A DNA stretch of 29,426 nucleotides from Clostridia bacterium (GCA_900769475.1 CAAGGQ010000049.1:1-29426), one strand, 5' to 3'. Shown: positions 7,106 through 16,744, counted from the stretch's first letter. The notes: generated by a model from the letters alone, not told the origin. A program made the numbers and translations.

Positions 7106-8516
7106 GTTCTTTCGATTGATGAAAAACGAGTGGAAGAAGCAGCTTCGCAAAACGGCCACCTGGGTCATGCTCATTCTTCTGGCGGTCTGCGCCGTGGGCT
7201 ACAGCCTGATCGTGGTGCAGGATACCAAAACGCGGTACTCGGATTACTACGATTACTACACCCTGGAGGAGGATTGCCAGGAGCGGATCAAGGAATACGG
7301 CCAATTCGTGGACGAGGTGGATGCCAACGGCGCTCTCACCGAATTTGCCCTGGAATGTCGCCGCACGGTGGAGTTTTGTGAGTTCCTTATTTCCATTGGT
7401 GCCACCTGGGACGATTGGCGCTATACCGAAGGGTTGGTCGATTTCATGCTGGACGCCAAGGAGATGGGGGACGAGGCTGCCTATCTTCGCCTGCGTTCGA
7501 TTCTGGAGAAGAATGATGTCAAGGGCTATTTCACCTTCATGAAGGAGCAGGTGGGTCTGGAATTTGCCCACGATCCTCAGCGTCTTGCCATTGAGGAGGC
7601 GCATTACGATTACTGCATCACCCACGATCTGCAACCCACCACCCGGGATTGGCGGTTCCAACAGATCTCTCTGGTGACCACCAGCAAGAGCGCGATACTG
7701 CTCTTGGAGCGCTCCCGGGACAGAGGGGAACAGATCGACGAGGCCGCCCTGGAAAAGGCCAAGAATCAACTGGCAGTGGCCGAATACCGCCTGGAGCACG
7801 ACCTGGAAACCAATCCCGAGGAATGTCTGGATGCCGGGTTGATGGAGGGATACAGCAATGAGAGCTCCTTCTGGAGCGCCATGGCCGCCTCCGACGATCT
7901 GGTCACTGCCGTTGGCGTGTTCCTTATCGTCATTGCGGGGAGCATTGTTGCCAACGAGTTCTCCCAGGGCACCATCAAGTTCTTGCTCATCAATCCCGTC
8001 AAGCGCTGGAAGCTGTTGATGGCCAAATACGCCACCGTCCTCACCTTTGGCGCCCTGATGACCCTGGTATTGTTTGTGCTTTCTTTCCTGGTGGCGCTTC
8101 TCTTTGGGGATGCTTCTCACATTACGGCTCCCATCGTTACCGCGGAGCAGGGCGTGGTGCACACCCAATCCCCCATGGCGCAGGTGCTGCTGCAGTATCT
8201 GTTGGCCAGCGTGGAGGTGCTGGTTATGTCCACCATGGCATTCGCCATTTCCACCCTCTTGCGGGGCTCGGCGTTGGCCATTGGCATTAGCTTGTTCTCC
8301 ATGCTCAGCGGCTCCTTGCTGGTCCTGCTGTTGCAGTCCTTTGAGCTGGATTGGGGAAGATATCTTCTGTTTGCCAACCTGGATCTGGACGCCATTGCTC
8401 GCGGAGCTTCCATGTTCCCTCACCACTCTCTGGGCACCGCCCTGGTGATCGTGGTGCTTCACATGGTGGTCTTTCTTTGGACCGCTCTGGATGGTTTCGT
8501 CCGCCGAGAGGTATAA
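7098..8516 (+). CDS. ABC-2 type permease
   Basis: The 472-residue membrane subunit has one N-terminal membrane helix (TWVMLILLAVCAVGYSLIVV), a hydrophilic region of roughly 230 residues expected outside the cell, then about five membrane helices from residue 275 onward (VGVFLIVIAGSIVANEFSQGT and following). This arrangement is typical of ABC-2 export permeases, and the motif ANEFSQGTIKFLL is common in them. I prefer a TTG start at 7098 because GGAGGT lies 7 nt upstream; a GTG at 7089 would overlap that site. It overlaps the ATPase gene by 8 bp. With the ATPase and the anchored protein upstream it forms a three-gene export or self-protection cassette. Confidence 0.85.
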   Translation: MRKFFRLMKNEWKKQLRKTATWVMLILLAVCAVGYSLIVVQDTKTRYSDYYDYYTLEEDCQERIKEYGQFVDEVDANGALTEFALECRRTVEFCEFLISIGATWDDWRYTEGLVDFMLDAKEMGDEAAYLRLRSILEKNDVKGYFTFMKEQVGLEFAHDPQRLAIEEAHYDYCITHDLQPTTRDWRFQQISLVTTSKSAILLLERSRDRGEQIDEAALEKAKNQLAVAEYRLEHDLETNPEECLDAGLMEGYSNESSFWSAMAASDDLVTAVGVFLIVIAGSIVANEFSQGTIKFLLINPVKRWKLLMAKYATVLTFGALMTLVLFVLSFLVALLFGDASHITAPIVTAEQGVVHTQSPMAQVLLQYLLASVEVLVMSTMAFAISTLLRGSALAIGISLFSMLSGSLLVLLLQSFELDWGRYLLFANLDLDAIARGASMFPHHSLGTALVIVVLHMVVFLWTALDGFVRREV

Positions 8517-8525
8517 CGATATTTC

Positions 8526-8554
8526 AACCGCGCTCCTCGGAGCGCGGTTTTTTT
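8526..8554 (+). terminator. Intrinsic terminator of the ABC operon
   Basis: AACCGCGCTCC and GGAGCGCGGTT form a perfect GC-rich stem with a very short loop, followed by seven T. Confidence 0.92.
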
Positions 8555-8604
8555 GTGTTCCTAAATAAAAATGGTAAAAAAATTGTAAAATATAGGTGGA
8601 AGTG

Positions 8605-8633
8605 TTTACAAACCGAAAAAAGTATGGTATACT
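8605..8633 (+). promoter_or_regulatory. Promoter of the gdpP-rplI-dnaB-tilS-hpt-ftsH run
   Basis: TTTACA (8605-8610) and TATACT (8628-8633) are separated by 17 bp. The roughly 120-nt 5' UTR contains a GGGTAAG/CTTACCC stem at 8643-8675 with a 19-nt loop. Confidence 0.72.
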
Positions 8634-8761
8634 CTTATAATAGGGTAAGTGTGCGACCTGTTTGACCGCTTACCCGACTAAAAAAGAAAAGGATGACGCG
8701 GAACAAAGGGTTCTGCGATGCATCATACCGTTGTTTGATTTGGAAAGGAGGAGAAAAACGA

Positions 8762-10876
8762 ATGCAAGACAAACGAAAAGCCATCTATCGCACCGACCTG
8801 CGTCCGGCGATGATCGCGTTGGCGGTGATCGGCCTGGCTCTGCTTTTGATGGGCCTTGGGATCCCGTTTCTGGTAAACGAGGAGCAGGTGCTTTCCTTTG
8901 AATTGGCGGTGCTTGGCGTTTATGTGGTAGTTGTGGGGAGCCTTCTTACGGCGTACCTGGTTCGCTACCGCCGCATCAGTCTGGCCAATGACGCGGCCCG
9001 ACAGCTTTCCACCGAGATCGGAGATATGTTTCGCTACGTGGTGGACGTGCCCTACGCCATCGTAAACGAAGAGGGCGTGGTACGCTTGGTGAGCGGTGCT
9101 CTGCAGGAGATCCTGCAGCTACGGTCCCCCATTTGCAACCTTCCCCTGGGAGGCTTCTGCTCGATTCCCATGAAGGATATCATTGCCTACGCGCAAAACG
9201 GCGGCCCCGTAAGGGATATTAGCGTAACCGAGGACGGGGTGCCCATTGATAACAGTAAGCCCATGCTCTGTGAGATTGACGGAAAGAAGTACGGCCTTCA
9301 GTGCTATATCTTCCGCTCGGCAGGGAAGGAATACTACTTCGTGATGTTCAACGATACCACCGAGCTGTTGGAGATCCGCCAAAAGAAGTACCGGGAGGAG
9401 CCCGTGGTGGCCTACATCGTCATCGATAGCCTCCAGGAGCTGGCCCAGTACATTCGCGTCAGCTACCGTACCGCGGTGAGTGAGATCGAGGTCAAGCTCA
9501 AGGAGTGGGCGGCCGGCTTTGGCGGCATGCTGCGGGAGTACGAGCGGGAAAAATATCTGCTGATCTTCCACCGCGAGGCCCTGGATCGGTGCATTGAGAA
9601 CAAGTTCAATATTCTGGATATCGTTCGCGGTATTCAGCTGGGAGATAACAGCTTCCCCGTGACCATCTCCATTGGTGTTGGTGCCGTGGACGGCAGCTTT
9701 GAGGATAAGGAACGCGCCGCCAGCGACGCCCTGGACATTGCCCTGCAAAAGGGTGGCGACCAGGTAGCCGTGAACGATGGAAAGTCCATTACCCCCTATG
9801 GCGGTCGGGTCAACACCATGTACGGCTCCACCACTATCACCTCCCGTGTGAATTCCACCCATCTTTGCAAGCTCTTCCGAGAGGCGGGCAATGTGCTGAT
9901 CATGGGGCACCGTGCCCCCGACTACGATTCCATCGGTTCCTGCGTGGGTCTGGCACGATTGGCTATCTGTGCCCGGAACGGCGATTTCTCCAAGATCCGT
10001 ATTGTGGTCAATCGGGATCATCTGAACTTCCGTACCTGCTACGATCTGCTGGCACACCTGCCCGAGTACCGCTCCATGTTCGTGGGCGGCGATACAGCTT
10101 TGGATGCCGTGCGCTCGGATACGCTGCTTGTGATGACCGATGTAAACAACGTTTACAACACCGAAACTCCCCGCCTGCTCAAGTGCGTGAAGAACATCGT
10201 GATCATCGACCACCACCGTCGGCAGGATCAGCTCTACGAGTTCAAGCCCTTGATGACCTACATTCGTCCCGCTGTGGCTGCCGCCAGCGAGCTGGTGAGC
10301 GAGATGCTGGAGTTCAGCCCCTACCGCGGAGCGTTGCTCAAGGAGGAGGCCAACCTGATGCTGGCCGGCCTGATGCTGGATACCAAGAACTTTACCCAAA
10401 GTGCGGGAATGCAGACCTTCTCGGCCGTGCATTACCTGTATGAGCGGGGCGCTCATGCCAATACCATCCGCTCCTTCTTTACAGAGTCCATGTCAAACCT
10501 CTTCACGGCCTGCGATATTGACAGCCGCACCCGTACCTATCGGGAAAAGATCGCCCTCACCTGGCTGAGCGTGGATCATCCCGCCACCGAGGAGGATAAC
10601 ATCGCCGTGGCCAAGGCGGCGGACAAGCTGATGACCATTGCCGGCATCGAGGCGTCCTTCGCCCTTCTGCGTGCCGATAGCACCGTCACCATTTCCGCCC
10701 GTTCCCGGGATAAGATCAACGTGCAGATCATTATGCAACGGCTGGGCGGCGGCGGTCACTTTGATATGGCCGGAACCAAGCTGACCCATACCACCCTGGA
10801 GGCGGCGTGCGTTCAGCTCAAGACCGTGTTGGACGAGTACATGGATAACGAGTACGACACCACGGGAAAACACTAA
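8762..10876 (+). CDS. gdpP: Cyclic-di-AMP phosphodiesterase GdpP (DHH/DHHA1 family, membrane-bound)
   Basis: The 704-residue protein has the full GdpP (YybT) layout. Two N-terminal membrane helices (about residues 15-35 and 43-62) are followed by a PAS-like domain (about 85-180), a degenerate GGDEF domain (about 210-340) and then a DHH phosphoesterase with DHHA1. Metal-binding motifs are visible: GHRAPDYDSIGS (about residue 381), MTDVN, IIDHHRR (about 482) and the DHHA1 signature GGGGHFDMAG (about 662). It hydrolyses c-di-AMP to pApA and so influences osmolyte uptake, wall stress and beta-lactam tolerance. I chose the ATG at 8762, after AAAGGAGG, over an upstream ATG at 8693 with no ribosome binding site. 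It precedes rplI and dnaB, a common Firmicutes arrangement. Confidence 0.92.
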   Translation: MQDKRKAIYRTDLRPAMIALAVIGLALLLMGLGIPFLVNEEQVLSFELAVLGVYVVVVGSLLTAYLVRYRRISLANDAARQLSTEIGDMFRYVVDVPYAIVNEEGVVRLVSGALQEILQLRSPICNLPLGGFCSIPMKDIIAYAQNGGPVRDISVTEDGVPIDNSKPMLCEIDGKKYGLQCYIFRSAGKEYYFVMFNDTTELLEIRQKKYREEPVVAYIVIDSLQELAQYIRVSYRTAVSEIEVKLKEWAAGFGGMLREYEREKYLLIFHREALDRCIENKFNILDIVRGIQLGDNSFPVTISIGVGAVDGSFEDKERAASDALDIALQKGGDQVAVNDGKSITPYGGRVNTMYGSTTITSRVNSTHLCKLFREAGNVLIMGHRAPDYDSIGSCVGLARLAICARNGDFSKIRIVVNRDHLNFRTCYDLLAHLPEYRSMFVGGDTALDAVRSDTLLVMTDVNNVYNTETPRLLKCVKNIVIIDHHRRQDQLYEFKPLMTYIRPAVAAASELVSEMLEFSPYRGALLKEEANLMLAGLMLDTKNFTQSAGMQTFSAVHYLYERGAHANTIRSFFTESMSNLFTACDIDSRTRTYREKIALTWLSVDHPATEEDNIAVAKAADKLMTIAGIEASFALLRADSTVTISARSRDKINVQIIMQRLGGGGHFDMAGTKLTHTTLEAACVQLKTVLDEYMDNEYDTTGKH

Positions 10877-10909
10877 AAACCATTCTCAAGAAAACGGAGA
10901 TAGAAAACC

Positions 10910-11356
10910 ATGAAAGTAATTTTGCTTGCTGACGTAAAGGGTCAGGGAAAAAAGAATGATGTGATCGAGGTATCCGACGGCTACGGGAAGAACTTTTTGA
11001 TTCCCCGCAAGCTGGCAAAGCCCGCGGATGCCCAGTCCTTAAATGACGTAAAGGTTAAGGAGGCGGCTCGCCTCTACCGTATTGAGACCGAGAAAAAAGA
11101 GGCCTTGGCTCTGGCCGAGACTCTCAAGGGCATTTTGGTCAAGATCCCCGCGTCCAGCGGTGCCGACGGCCGTTTGTATGGCTCGGTAACCACCAAGGAC
11201 ATTGTGGAAAAACTGCAGGCCGACCACAAGATCGTTCTGGATAAGCGCAAGCTGGTACTGAACGATCCCATCAAGGCATACGGCAAGTATGAGGTGGAGG
11301 TTAAGCTGTATACCGAGGTTAGCGGAAAGATCAACGTTCTGGTCTGCGAGAAATAA
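10910..11356 (+). CDS. rplI: 50S ribosomal protein L9
   Basis: The 148-residue protein starts MKVILLADVKGQGKKNDVIEVSDGYGKNFLIP, the conserved N-terminal rRNA-binding domain of L9. A long connecting helix (about residues 41-75) and the C-terminal domain with SGADGRLYGSVT follow. It binds domain V of 23S rRNA at the base of the L1 stalk. It lies 33 bp after gdpP and 3 bp before dnaB, so it is in the same transcript. Confidence 0.97.
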   Translation: MKVILLADVKGQGKKNDVIEVSDGYGKNFLIPRKLAKPADAQSLNDVKVKEAARLYRIETEKKEALALAETLKGILVKIPASSGADGRLYGSVTTKDIVEKLQADHKIVLDKRKLVLNDPIKAYGKYEVEVKLYTEVSGKINVLVCEK

Positions 11357-11359
11357 GCC

Positions 11360-12700
11360 ATGCAGGACGAATTGATTCGCAAATTGCCGTTTTCCATGCC
11401 GGCGGAGCAATCTCTGCTGGGGTCGGTGCTCATCGATCCCGCATCGCTCACCGAGGTAGCTGGGTTGATCAATGCGGAGGATTTTTATCTGACCGAGCAT
11501 AAGCAGATCTATCTTGCCATGCTGGAGCTCTTCCGCGCCAACAACGAGATCGACGTGGTGACCCTGATCGATATGCTGGTGGTTAAGGGCGTGTACGATA
11601 AATCGGGAGGCGAGGATTACATCCGTACCCTCACCGAGGTGGTTCCCGACGCGCTGAACATCAAGGACTACGCCCGCATCGTAAAGGAGAAGAGCGTTTT
11701 GCGTCAGCTCATCGATGCTTGCGGCGATATTTCCGAAACGGCATACTCCGAGCAGGAATCGGTCACCTCCATTCTGGATCACGCCGAGAATCTCATCTTT
11801 AACATTGCCCAGGGGCGGGATACCAAGAACTTCCGCCACATCCGCGACGTTCTCAAGGACGTATACGGGCATTTGCACGAGCTGAACACCAACAAGGAAG
11901 CCACTCAGGGAACCCGCACGGGCTTCTCGGCCCTGGACCGCGTGCTGGCGGGCATGGGAAAGAGCGACCTGGTGCTGGTGGGTGCCCGTCCCGGTATGGG
12001 TAAGACCTCCTTTGCTCTGAACGTGGCCACCAACGTGGCCAAGCAGACCAAAAAGGCCGTGTGCATTTTCTCCTTGGAAATGTCGGCAGAGCAGCTGGTC
12101 AACCGCGTTCTGGCAAGTGAGGCGCTGGTCAACAGCTATGCTCTCCGTACGGGCGAGCTCAAGCCCGAGGATTGGGAGCATCTGGCGGTAGCGGCCGGCG
12201 AGCTGGCAGGCTGTGACATTCTCATCGACGATACCTCGGGTATGACGGTGACCGCCATGAAGGCAAAGCTTCGCCGCGTACAAAATCTGGGTTTGGTGGT
12301 CATCGACTACCTGGGTCTGATGCAAGGAGACGGCCATCGGGACAACCGCGTGCAGGAGGTTTCGGAGATCTCCCGCTCCCTCAAGATCATGGCCAAGGAG
12401 CTGATGGTTCCGGTCATCTGCTGTGCACAGCTCTCCCGTGGACCCGAGTCGCGCCAGGGTAACAAGCCCATGCTTTCCGACCTTCGAGATTCGGGTGCCA
12501 TCGAGCAGGACGCCGATACGGTTATTTTCCTCTACCGTAGTGAATACTATAAAACCGACGAGGCGGCCAATCAGGATACCAGCATTGCCGAGATCATCAT
12601 CGCCAAAAACCGTCATGGTTCTACGGGTACCGTAAACATGGGCTGGAACGGCCAGTTCACCAAATTCATTACCATCGAAAACGATCAGGAAGCACAGTAA
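11360..12700 (+). CDS. dnaB: Replicative DNA helicase DnaB/DnaC
   Basis: The 446-residue protein begins with the DnaB N-terminal domain (PAEQSLLGSVLIDP, HKQIYLAMLELF). A linker helix and a RecA-like motor follow, with Walker A GARPGMGKTS near residue 208, Walker B VVIDYLGLM, and the C-terminal DLRDSGAIEQDAD and AKNRHGSTG motifs containing the arginine finger region. It unwinds DNA ahead of the fork as a hexamer. In Firmicutes the gene is usually named dnaC in Bacillus nomenclature and dnaB elsewhere. The ATG is 3 bp after the rplI stop and the stop overlaps the tilS start (TAATG). The length is normal. Confidence 0.96.
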   Translation: MQDELIRKLPFSMPAEQSLLGSVLIDPASLTEVAGLINAEDFYLTEHKQIYLAMLELFRANNEIDVVTLIDMLVVKGVYDKSGGEDYIRTLTEVVPDALNIKDYARIVKEKSVLRQLIDACGDISETAYSEQESVTSILDHAENLIFNIAQGRDTKNFRHIRDVLKDVYGHLHELNTNKEATQGTRTGFSALDRVLAGMGKSDLVLVGARPGMGKTSFALNVATNVAKQTKKAVCIFSLEMSAEQLVNRVLASEALVNSYALRTGELKPEDWEHLAVAAGELAGCDILIDDTSGMTVTAMKAKLRRVQNLGLVVIDYLGLMQGDGHRDNRVQEVSEISRSLKIMAKELMVPVICCAQLSRGPESRQGNKPMLSDLRDSGAIEQDADTVIFLYRSEYYKTDEAANQDTSIAEIIIAKNRHGSTGTVNMGWNGQFTKFITIENDQEAQ

Positions 12701-14094
12701 TGCAGATCTCATTTGTAGCCCCCCATCGTCTGGCGGGCGCAGAGCCCCATAGCTCCGTGCTGTTGGCCTTTTCGGGCGGTGCCGATTCCCGGGCTTTGTT
12801 GCATCTTCTTGCCGAGGATGCCAAAAGGGAAGGGTATCCTCTGCTTTTGGCGCACGTCCATCACGGGATCCGGGGGGACGAGGCCTTGCGCGACCGTGCG
12901 TTTTGCCAACGGATGGCAAAGGCCTACGGTTTGGAGCTTTATATTCTGGATGCCGACGTCCCGCGCCTGGCCAAGGAGCATGGACGGAGCCTGGAGGAGG
13001 AAGCCCGCGCGGTGCGGTATGACTATTTTGCTTCTTTGATGCAGGAAAAGAAGATCTCTCTGCTTGCTACGGCGCATCATGCCGACGATCATTTGGAGAC
13101 TCTTCTGTTCCGCCTTTCCAGAGGCACCACCTCCAAGGGGATGGGAGGCATTGCGCCTTGCCGCCCCTTTGCCACGGGATGCCTGGTACGCCCCCTATTG
13201 CGGGCGACCCGAAGGGAGATTCTGGCCTTTTGTGAATCGGAGGGTCTGGAATACGTGACCGACAGTACCAACGGCGATACCGCTTACGCACGGAATAAAC
13301 TGCGCGCGCAGGTCGTTCCCGTTCTGGAGGAGCTGTTCGATGCTCCCCAGGCGCGTGCCTTGGAGTTTTCTGTCATGGCTCGGCAGGATGAGGAATTTTT
13401 GGAGGATTGTACCAAGCAGTTCTCCAACGTGCATGTCAACGCCTCGGGCATTGCCCTGCAGCCTCTTCGGCAGGCCCCGCCCGCACTGCAACGACGGGTG
13501 GTCACCTCCTATCTGTGGGAGGGAATGCAGGCCTCTCCCGAGCAGGTGCACGTGCGCAAGATCTTGGAGCAGGTGTCCGTGGGGCACAACGGAGCCCGAT
13601 GCAGTCTTCCCAACGGCTGGGATGTGGTCATCGAAGAATCCCGGGTGCGGCTTCGCAGAGCATCCGAGGAGCCAAGTTTGCCGTCCACCTTTGCGGTGGT
13701 TCCGGGGGAAACCGTGATTCCGGGAACCGAATATTCCATTTTTGTGGAAAAGCTGGAAAAAAGTACAAAAGTTCACAATTTATCTACAGCGCAGTATATA
13801 ATTTTAAACTTCGATTTTGATATAATAGATAAGAGCGTGTATTGGAGATTGCGAAGGGAAGGGGATACCATCCGCCAAGGTGGCATGACCCGAAGGCTGC
13901 GCAAGCTCTACAATCAACGGCAGATCCCCCTGCGAGTGCGGGAGCGATTGCCGTTGCTCTGCGACGAAATCGGAATTCTCTGGGCCCCTTTGGTGGGCGG
14001 ACGGGACGAATTGCCCCCCGTGTCCCCGGAGAATCGCTATCAAATCACGTTAAAAAGATCCGAGGATTGCCTGCGGGGTGAATCGGAAGGATAG
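12700..14094 (+). CDS. tilS: tRNA(Ile)-lysidine synthetase
   Basis: The 464-residue enzyme attaches lysine to C34 of the tRNA-Ile with anticodon CAU, so that it reads AUA codons. The PP-loop ATP-pyrophosphatase motif SGGADS is at about residues 25-30, followed by HVHHGIRGDEA, EEEARAVRYDYF and TAHHADDHLETLLFRLSRGT, all hallmark TilS segments. The C-terminal TilS domain ends with YWRLRREGDTI, MTRRLRKLYN and LPLLCDEIGILW. The start overlaps the dnaB stop by 1 bp. The stretch 13755-13835 is strikingly AT-rich within an otherwise GC-rich gene and contains promoter-like sequence (separate entry). Confidence 0.94.
   Translation: MQISFVAPHRLAGAEPHSSVLLAFSGGADSRALLHLLAEDAKREGYPLLLAHVHHGIRGDEALRDRAFCQRMAKAYGLELYILDADVPRLAKEHGRSLEEEARAVRYDYFASLMQEKKISLLATAHHADDHLETLLFRLSRGTTSKGMGGIAPCRPFATGCLVRPLLRATRREILAFCESEGLEYVTDSTNGDTAYARNKLRAQVVPVLEELFDAPQARALEFSVMARQDEEFLEDCTKQFSNVHVNASGIALQPLRQAPPALQRRVVTSYLWEGMQASPEQVHVRKILEQVSVGHNGARCSLPNGWDVVIEESRVRLRRASEEPSLPSTFAVVPGETVIPGTEYSIFVEKLEKSTKVHNLSTAQYIILNFDFDIIDKSVYWRLRREGDTIRQGGMTRRLRKLYNQRQIPLRVRERLPLLCDEIGILWAPLVGGRDELPPVSPENRYQITLKRSEDCLRGESEG
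13818..13826 (+). promoter_or_regulatory. Candidate extended -10 promoter inside tilS, upstream of hpt-ftsH
   Basis: TGATATAAT is a perfect extended -10 element (TGnTATAAT). It sits in an AT-rich island within tilS, about 290 bp before hpt. No good -35 lies at 17 bp, which extended -10 promoters do not strictly need. A second TATAAT occurs nearby at about 13796-13801. Confidence 0.35.
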
Positions 14095-14114
14095 AGAAGG
14101 GAGAAACTACACCT

Positions 14115-14669
14115 ATGTATACGCTTGACCGAGACATCGAATCGGTACTGGCTGACCAGTCCAAGATCAACGAGATCTGCGACCGTTTGGCAAAGCAGAT
14201 CACCGAGGAATATCAGGATAGTGGCCGGGAATTGATCTTTGTTGTGATCTTAAAGGGATCGGTCTTTTTTGCCACCGACCTCATCCGCCGCATCCCCTTT
14301 GCCACTACCATGGAGTTTATGAAGGTCTCCTCCTACGGCAAAGAAACCCAGACCTCGGGCTTTATTCAAGTACATCTCGACCTGAAACGCGACGTAAAGG
14401 ACGCGGACGTCATTATTATTGAAGATATCATCGACAGCGGCAGAACGCTGGAGAAGCTGACTCATCTGCTGGCCGATCGGGGCGCCCACAGTGTAAAATG
14501 CTGTACGCTGCTGGATAAGCCTGAGCGCCGCCAGGTGGCTATGGATGCCGACTATGTGGGTATGGTGATCCCCGACGCCTTTGTGGTGGGATACGGCCTG
14601 GATTACGATGAAAAATACCGTAATCTTCCTTACGTTGGCATTCTCAAGCCGTCGGTATATGAAAATTAA
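14115..14669 (+). CDS. hpt: Hypoxanthine phosphoribosyltransferase
   Basis: The 184-residue purine salvage enzyme converts hypoxanthine (and usually guanine) plus PRPP to IMP or GMP. The PRPP-binding motif VIIIEDIIDSGRTL is intact with both acidic residues. The flexible loop segment SSYGKETQTSG and the C-terminal base-binding segment VIPDAFVVGYGLDYDEKYRNLPYVG are also conserved. The order tilS-hpt-ftsH is conserved across Firmicutes. It starts 20 bp after tilS with a GAAGGGAG ribosome binding site. Confidence 0.95.
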   Translation: MYTLDRDIESVLADQSKINEICDRLAKQITEEYQDSGRELIFVVILKGSVFFATDLIRRIPFATTMEFMKVSSYGKETQTSGFIQVHLDLKRDVKDADVIIIEDIIDSGRTLEKLTHLLADRGAHSVKCCTLLDKPERRQVAMDADYVGMVIPDAFVVGYGLDYDEKYRNLPYVGILKPSVYEN

Positions 14670-14701
14670 ACGCGCAAATCATCAATGAACGGAGGAATCC
14701 A

Positions 14702-16738
14702 ATGAAAAAAAGAAGCTTTTTACATGACATACTGTTCTATGCCGTGATCGTGGCATTGATCGTTGTCGTGCTCTCCGCACTCTTTTCCGAGGGCGGCGGA
14801 AGGGAGCAGCTGACCTACGACGACGTGCTCAATTACTTCCATAATGAGCAGGTGCGCGAGGTGGTCATCACTCCCAAAAACATCCTGCAGTTGAAGATCG
14901 TCAACGAGGCCCATCCCAACGGTGCCGTTGTTTCCTATAAGCTCAAGAGCTTTGAAATGTTCCACGCCGATCTGGCTGAGCTGATCCAGTCCCAGGTCAA
15001 CGCGGGCATCATCACTTCCTACGAGCCCCAGCCCGCCACCGAGTTCCCTTGGTGGATCAGCATGCTCCCCTGGCTCCTGATCGTTATTGTCTTTATCGTG
15101 ATCTACGTGATCTCGGTTAAGCAACTCAGCGGTAAGGGCGGCGGAAAGTTCAATTCCTTTGGCAAGGCGCGTGTCCACGTGCCCAATCCTAACGATAAGA
15201 GCAAGGTGCTCTTCCGTGACGTGGCCGGTGCCGATGAGGAAAAGGCCGAGTTGGAGGAGATCGTTGAATTTTTGAAGAATCCCGCAAAATTCACCAAGTT
15301 GGGGGCCAAGATCCCCCACGGTGTTCTGTTGGTGGGCCCTCCCGGTACGGGTAAGACCCTGCTGGCCAAGGCGGTTGCCGGAGAGGCCGGCGTACCCTTC
15401 TATTCGATCTCGGGCTCCGATTTTGTGGAAATGTACGTTGGTGTGGGCGCATCCCGTGTGCGCGATCTCTTTGAGAACGCCCGCAAGTCCCCCGCATCCA
15501 TCATCTTTATCGACGAGATCGACGCCGTAGGACGTCATAGAGGTGCAGGCCTTGGCGGCGGCCACGACGAGCGTGAGCAGACCCTAAATCAGCTGTTGGT
15601 AGAGATGGATGGCTTTGGCTCCCACGAGGGCATCATCGTGATGGCGGCCACCAACCGTCCCGATATCCTCGATCCCGCCCTCCTGCGTCCCGGACGCTTC
15701 GATCGCCAGGTGACCGTCAACTACCCCGATATGAAGGGTAGAGAAGAGATCCTGAAGGTACACGCACGGAACAAGCCTTTGGAGTCGGGCGTCGACTTCC
15801 ATAAGGTGGCCCAGTCCACCGTTGGCTTTACCGGCGCGGATCTGGCCAACCTGCTCAACGAGGCCGCTCTGCTGGCAGCCAAGAAGAACAAGTCCCTCAT
15901 TGGTATGGAGGACATCGAGGCCGCGTATATGAAGGAGCTCCTCGGCCCTCAGAAGAAGACCAAGGCACGTTCCGAGAAGGATAACAAGCTGGTGGCCTAT
16001 CACGAGGCGGGACACGCCGTGGTCACCTACTATTGCAAGCATACCGATCCCGTAAAGCATATCACCATCATTCCCGCAGGCCGCACCGGCGGTGTGACCA
16101 TTCGGGTGCCCCTGGAGGATCAGATGGGCTCCACGCGTGGCGAGATGATGGACGATATCCGCATTTCTCTTGGCGGACGCATTGCCGAGGAGCTGATCCT
16201 GGAGGATATTTCCACCGGCGCGTCTTCGGATATTCAAAAGGCCACCCAGGTGGCGCGCAAGATGGTCACCCAGTACGGTATGAGCGATAAGCTTGGCACC
16301 GTGCTCTATGGCTCGGGGCACTCCGAGGTCTTCCTGGGACGTGACTATGGCACCGGCAAGGATTACTCCGAGCAAACGGCTGCCGCCATTGACGAGGAGA
16401 TCCAGCGCATCATTGCCGATTGCTATGCTGATGCCAAGAAAATCATGGCCGAGCACATCGACAAGCTGCACTTTGTGGCACAGTACCTGCTTAAGCATGA
16501 GAGCATGGACGGCGACCAGTTTGCCGCTGCCATGAAGGACGGCGCTACCGAGGAGGAGCTGGACGCCATTGCCGCCGAGAAGGCCGAAAAGAGCCGCCGC
16601 GACAACGAGGAGCGGAAGGCAGATCAGGAGGCCGAGGAGGCCGCAAAGGCCACTGCGGAGGAGAAACCCGAGGAAGCGCCCGATCCTTCCGAGGATCCCA
16701 CCAACGCTTCGCAAAACGATTGGCCCCATGTAAATTGA
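14702..16738 (+). CDS. ftsH: ATP-dependent zinc metalloprotease FtsH
   Basis: The 678-residue membrane protease has two membrane helices (about residues 9-24 and 118-138) flanking a small outside domain. The AAA+ module carries Walker A GPPGTGKT (about residue 212), the pore-loop FVEMYVGVGASRVRDLF, Walker B IIFIDEIDAVG and the SRH ATNRPDILDPALLRPGRFDRQ. The zinc protease domain has HEAGHAV (about residue 433). It degrades misfolded membrane proteins and some regulators. The last roughly 60 residues form an acidic Glu/Ala/Lys-rich tail, which is variable in the family. A CGGAGGAA site precedes the ATG, and the gene ends at a terminator. Confidence 0.97.
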   Translation: MKKRSFLHDILFYAVIVALIVVVLSALFSEGGGREQLTYDDVLNYFHNEQVREVVITPKNILQLKIVNEAHPNGAVVSYKLKSFEMFHADLAELIQSQVNAGIITSYEPQPATEFPWWISMLPWLLIVIVFIVIYVISVKQLSGKGGGKFNSFGKARVHVPNPNDKSKVLFRDVAGADEEKAELEEIVEFLKNPAKFTKLGAKIPHGVLLVGPPGTGKTLLAKAVAGEAGVPFYSISGSDFVEMYVGVGASRVRDLFENARKSPASIIFIDEIDAVGRHRGAGLGGGHDEREQTLNQLLVEMDGFGSHEGIIVMAATNRPDILDPALLRPGRFDRQVTVNYPDMKGREEILKVHARNKPLESGVDFHKVAQSTVGFTGADLANLLNEAALLAAKKNKSLIGMEDIEAAYMKELLGPQKKTKARSEKDNKLVAYHEAGHAVVTYYCKHTDPVKHITIIPAGRTGGVTIRVPLEDQMGSTRGEMMDDIRISLGGRIAEELILEDISTGASSDIQKATQVARKMVTQYGMSDKLGTVLYGSGHSEVFLGRDYGTGKDYSEQTAAAIDEEIQRIIADCYADAKKIMAEHIDKLHFVAQYLLKHESMDGDQFAAAMKDGATEEELDAIAAEKAEKSRRDNEERKADQEAEEAAKATAEEKPEEAPDPSEDPTNASQNDWPHVN

Positions 16739-16744
16739 TTTCCC

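Noticed and set aside
9119..10456. A 445-codon minus-strand frame inside gdpP, with similar long frames opposite the ABC permease (7062-8462) and oadB (21760-23157).
   Set aside because: These are mirror frames of GC-rich coding sequence, without start signals or recognisable domains.
11039..12919. A 626-codon minus-strand frame across rplI, dnaB and part of tilS.
   Set aside because: It runs through three well-conserved housekeeping genes and has no family features of its own.
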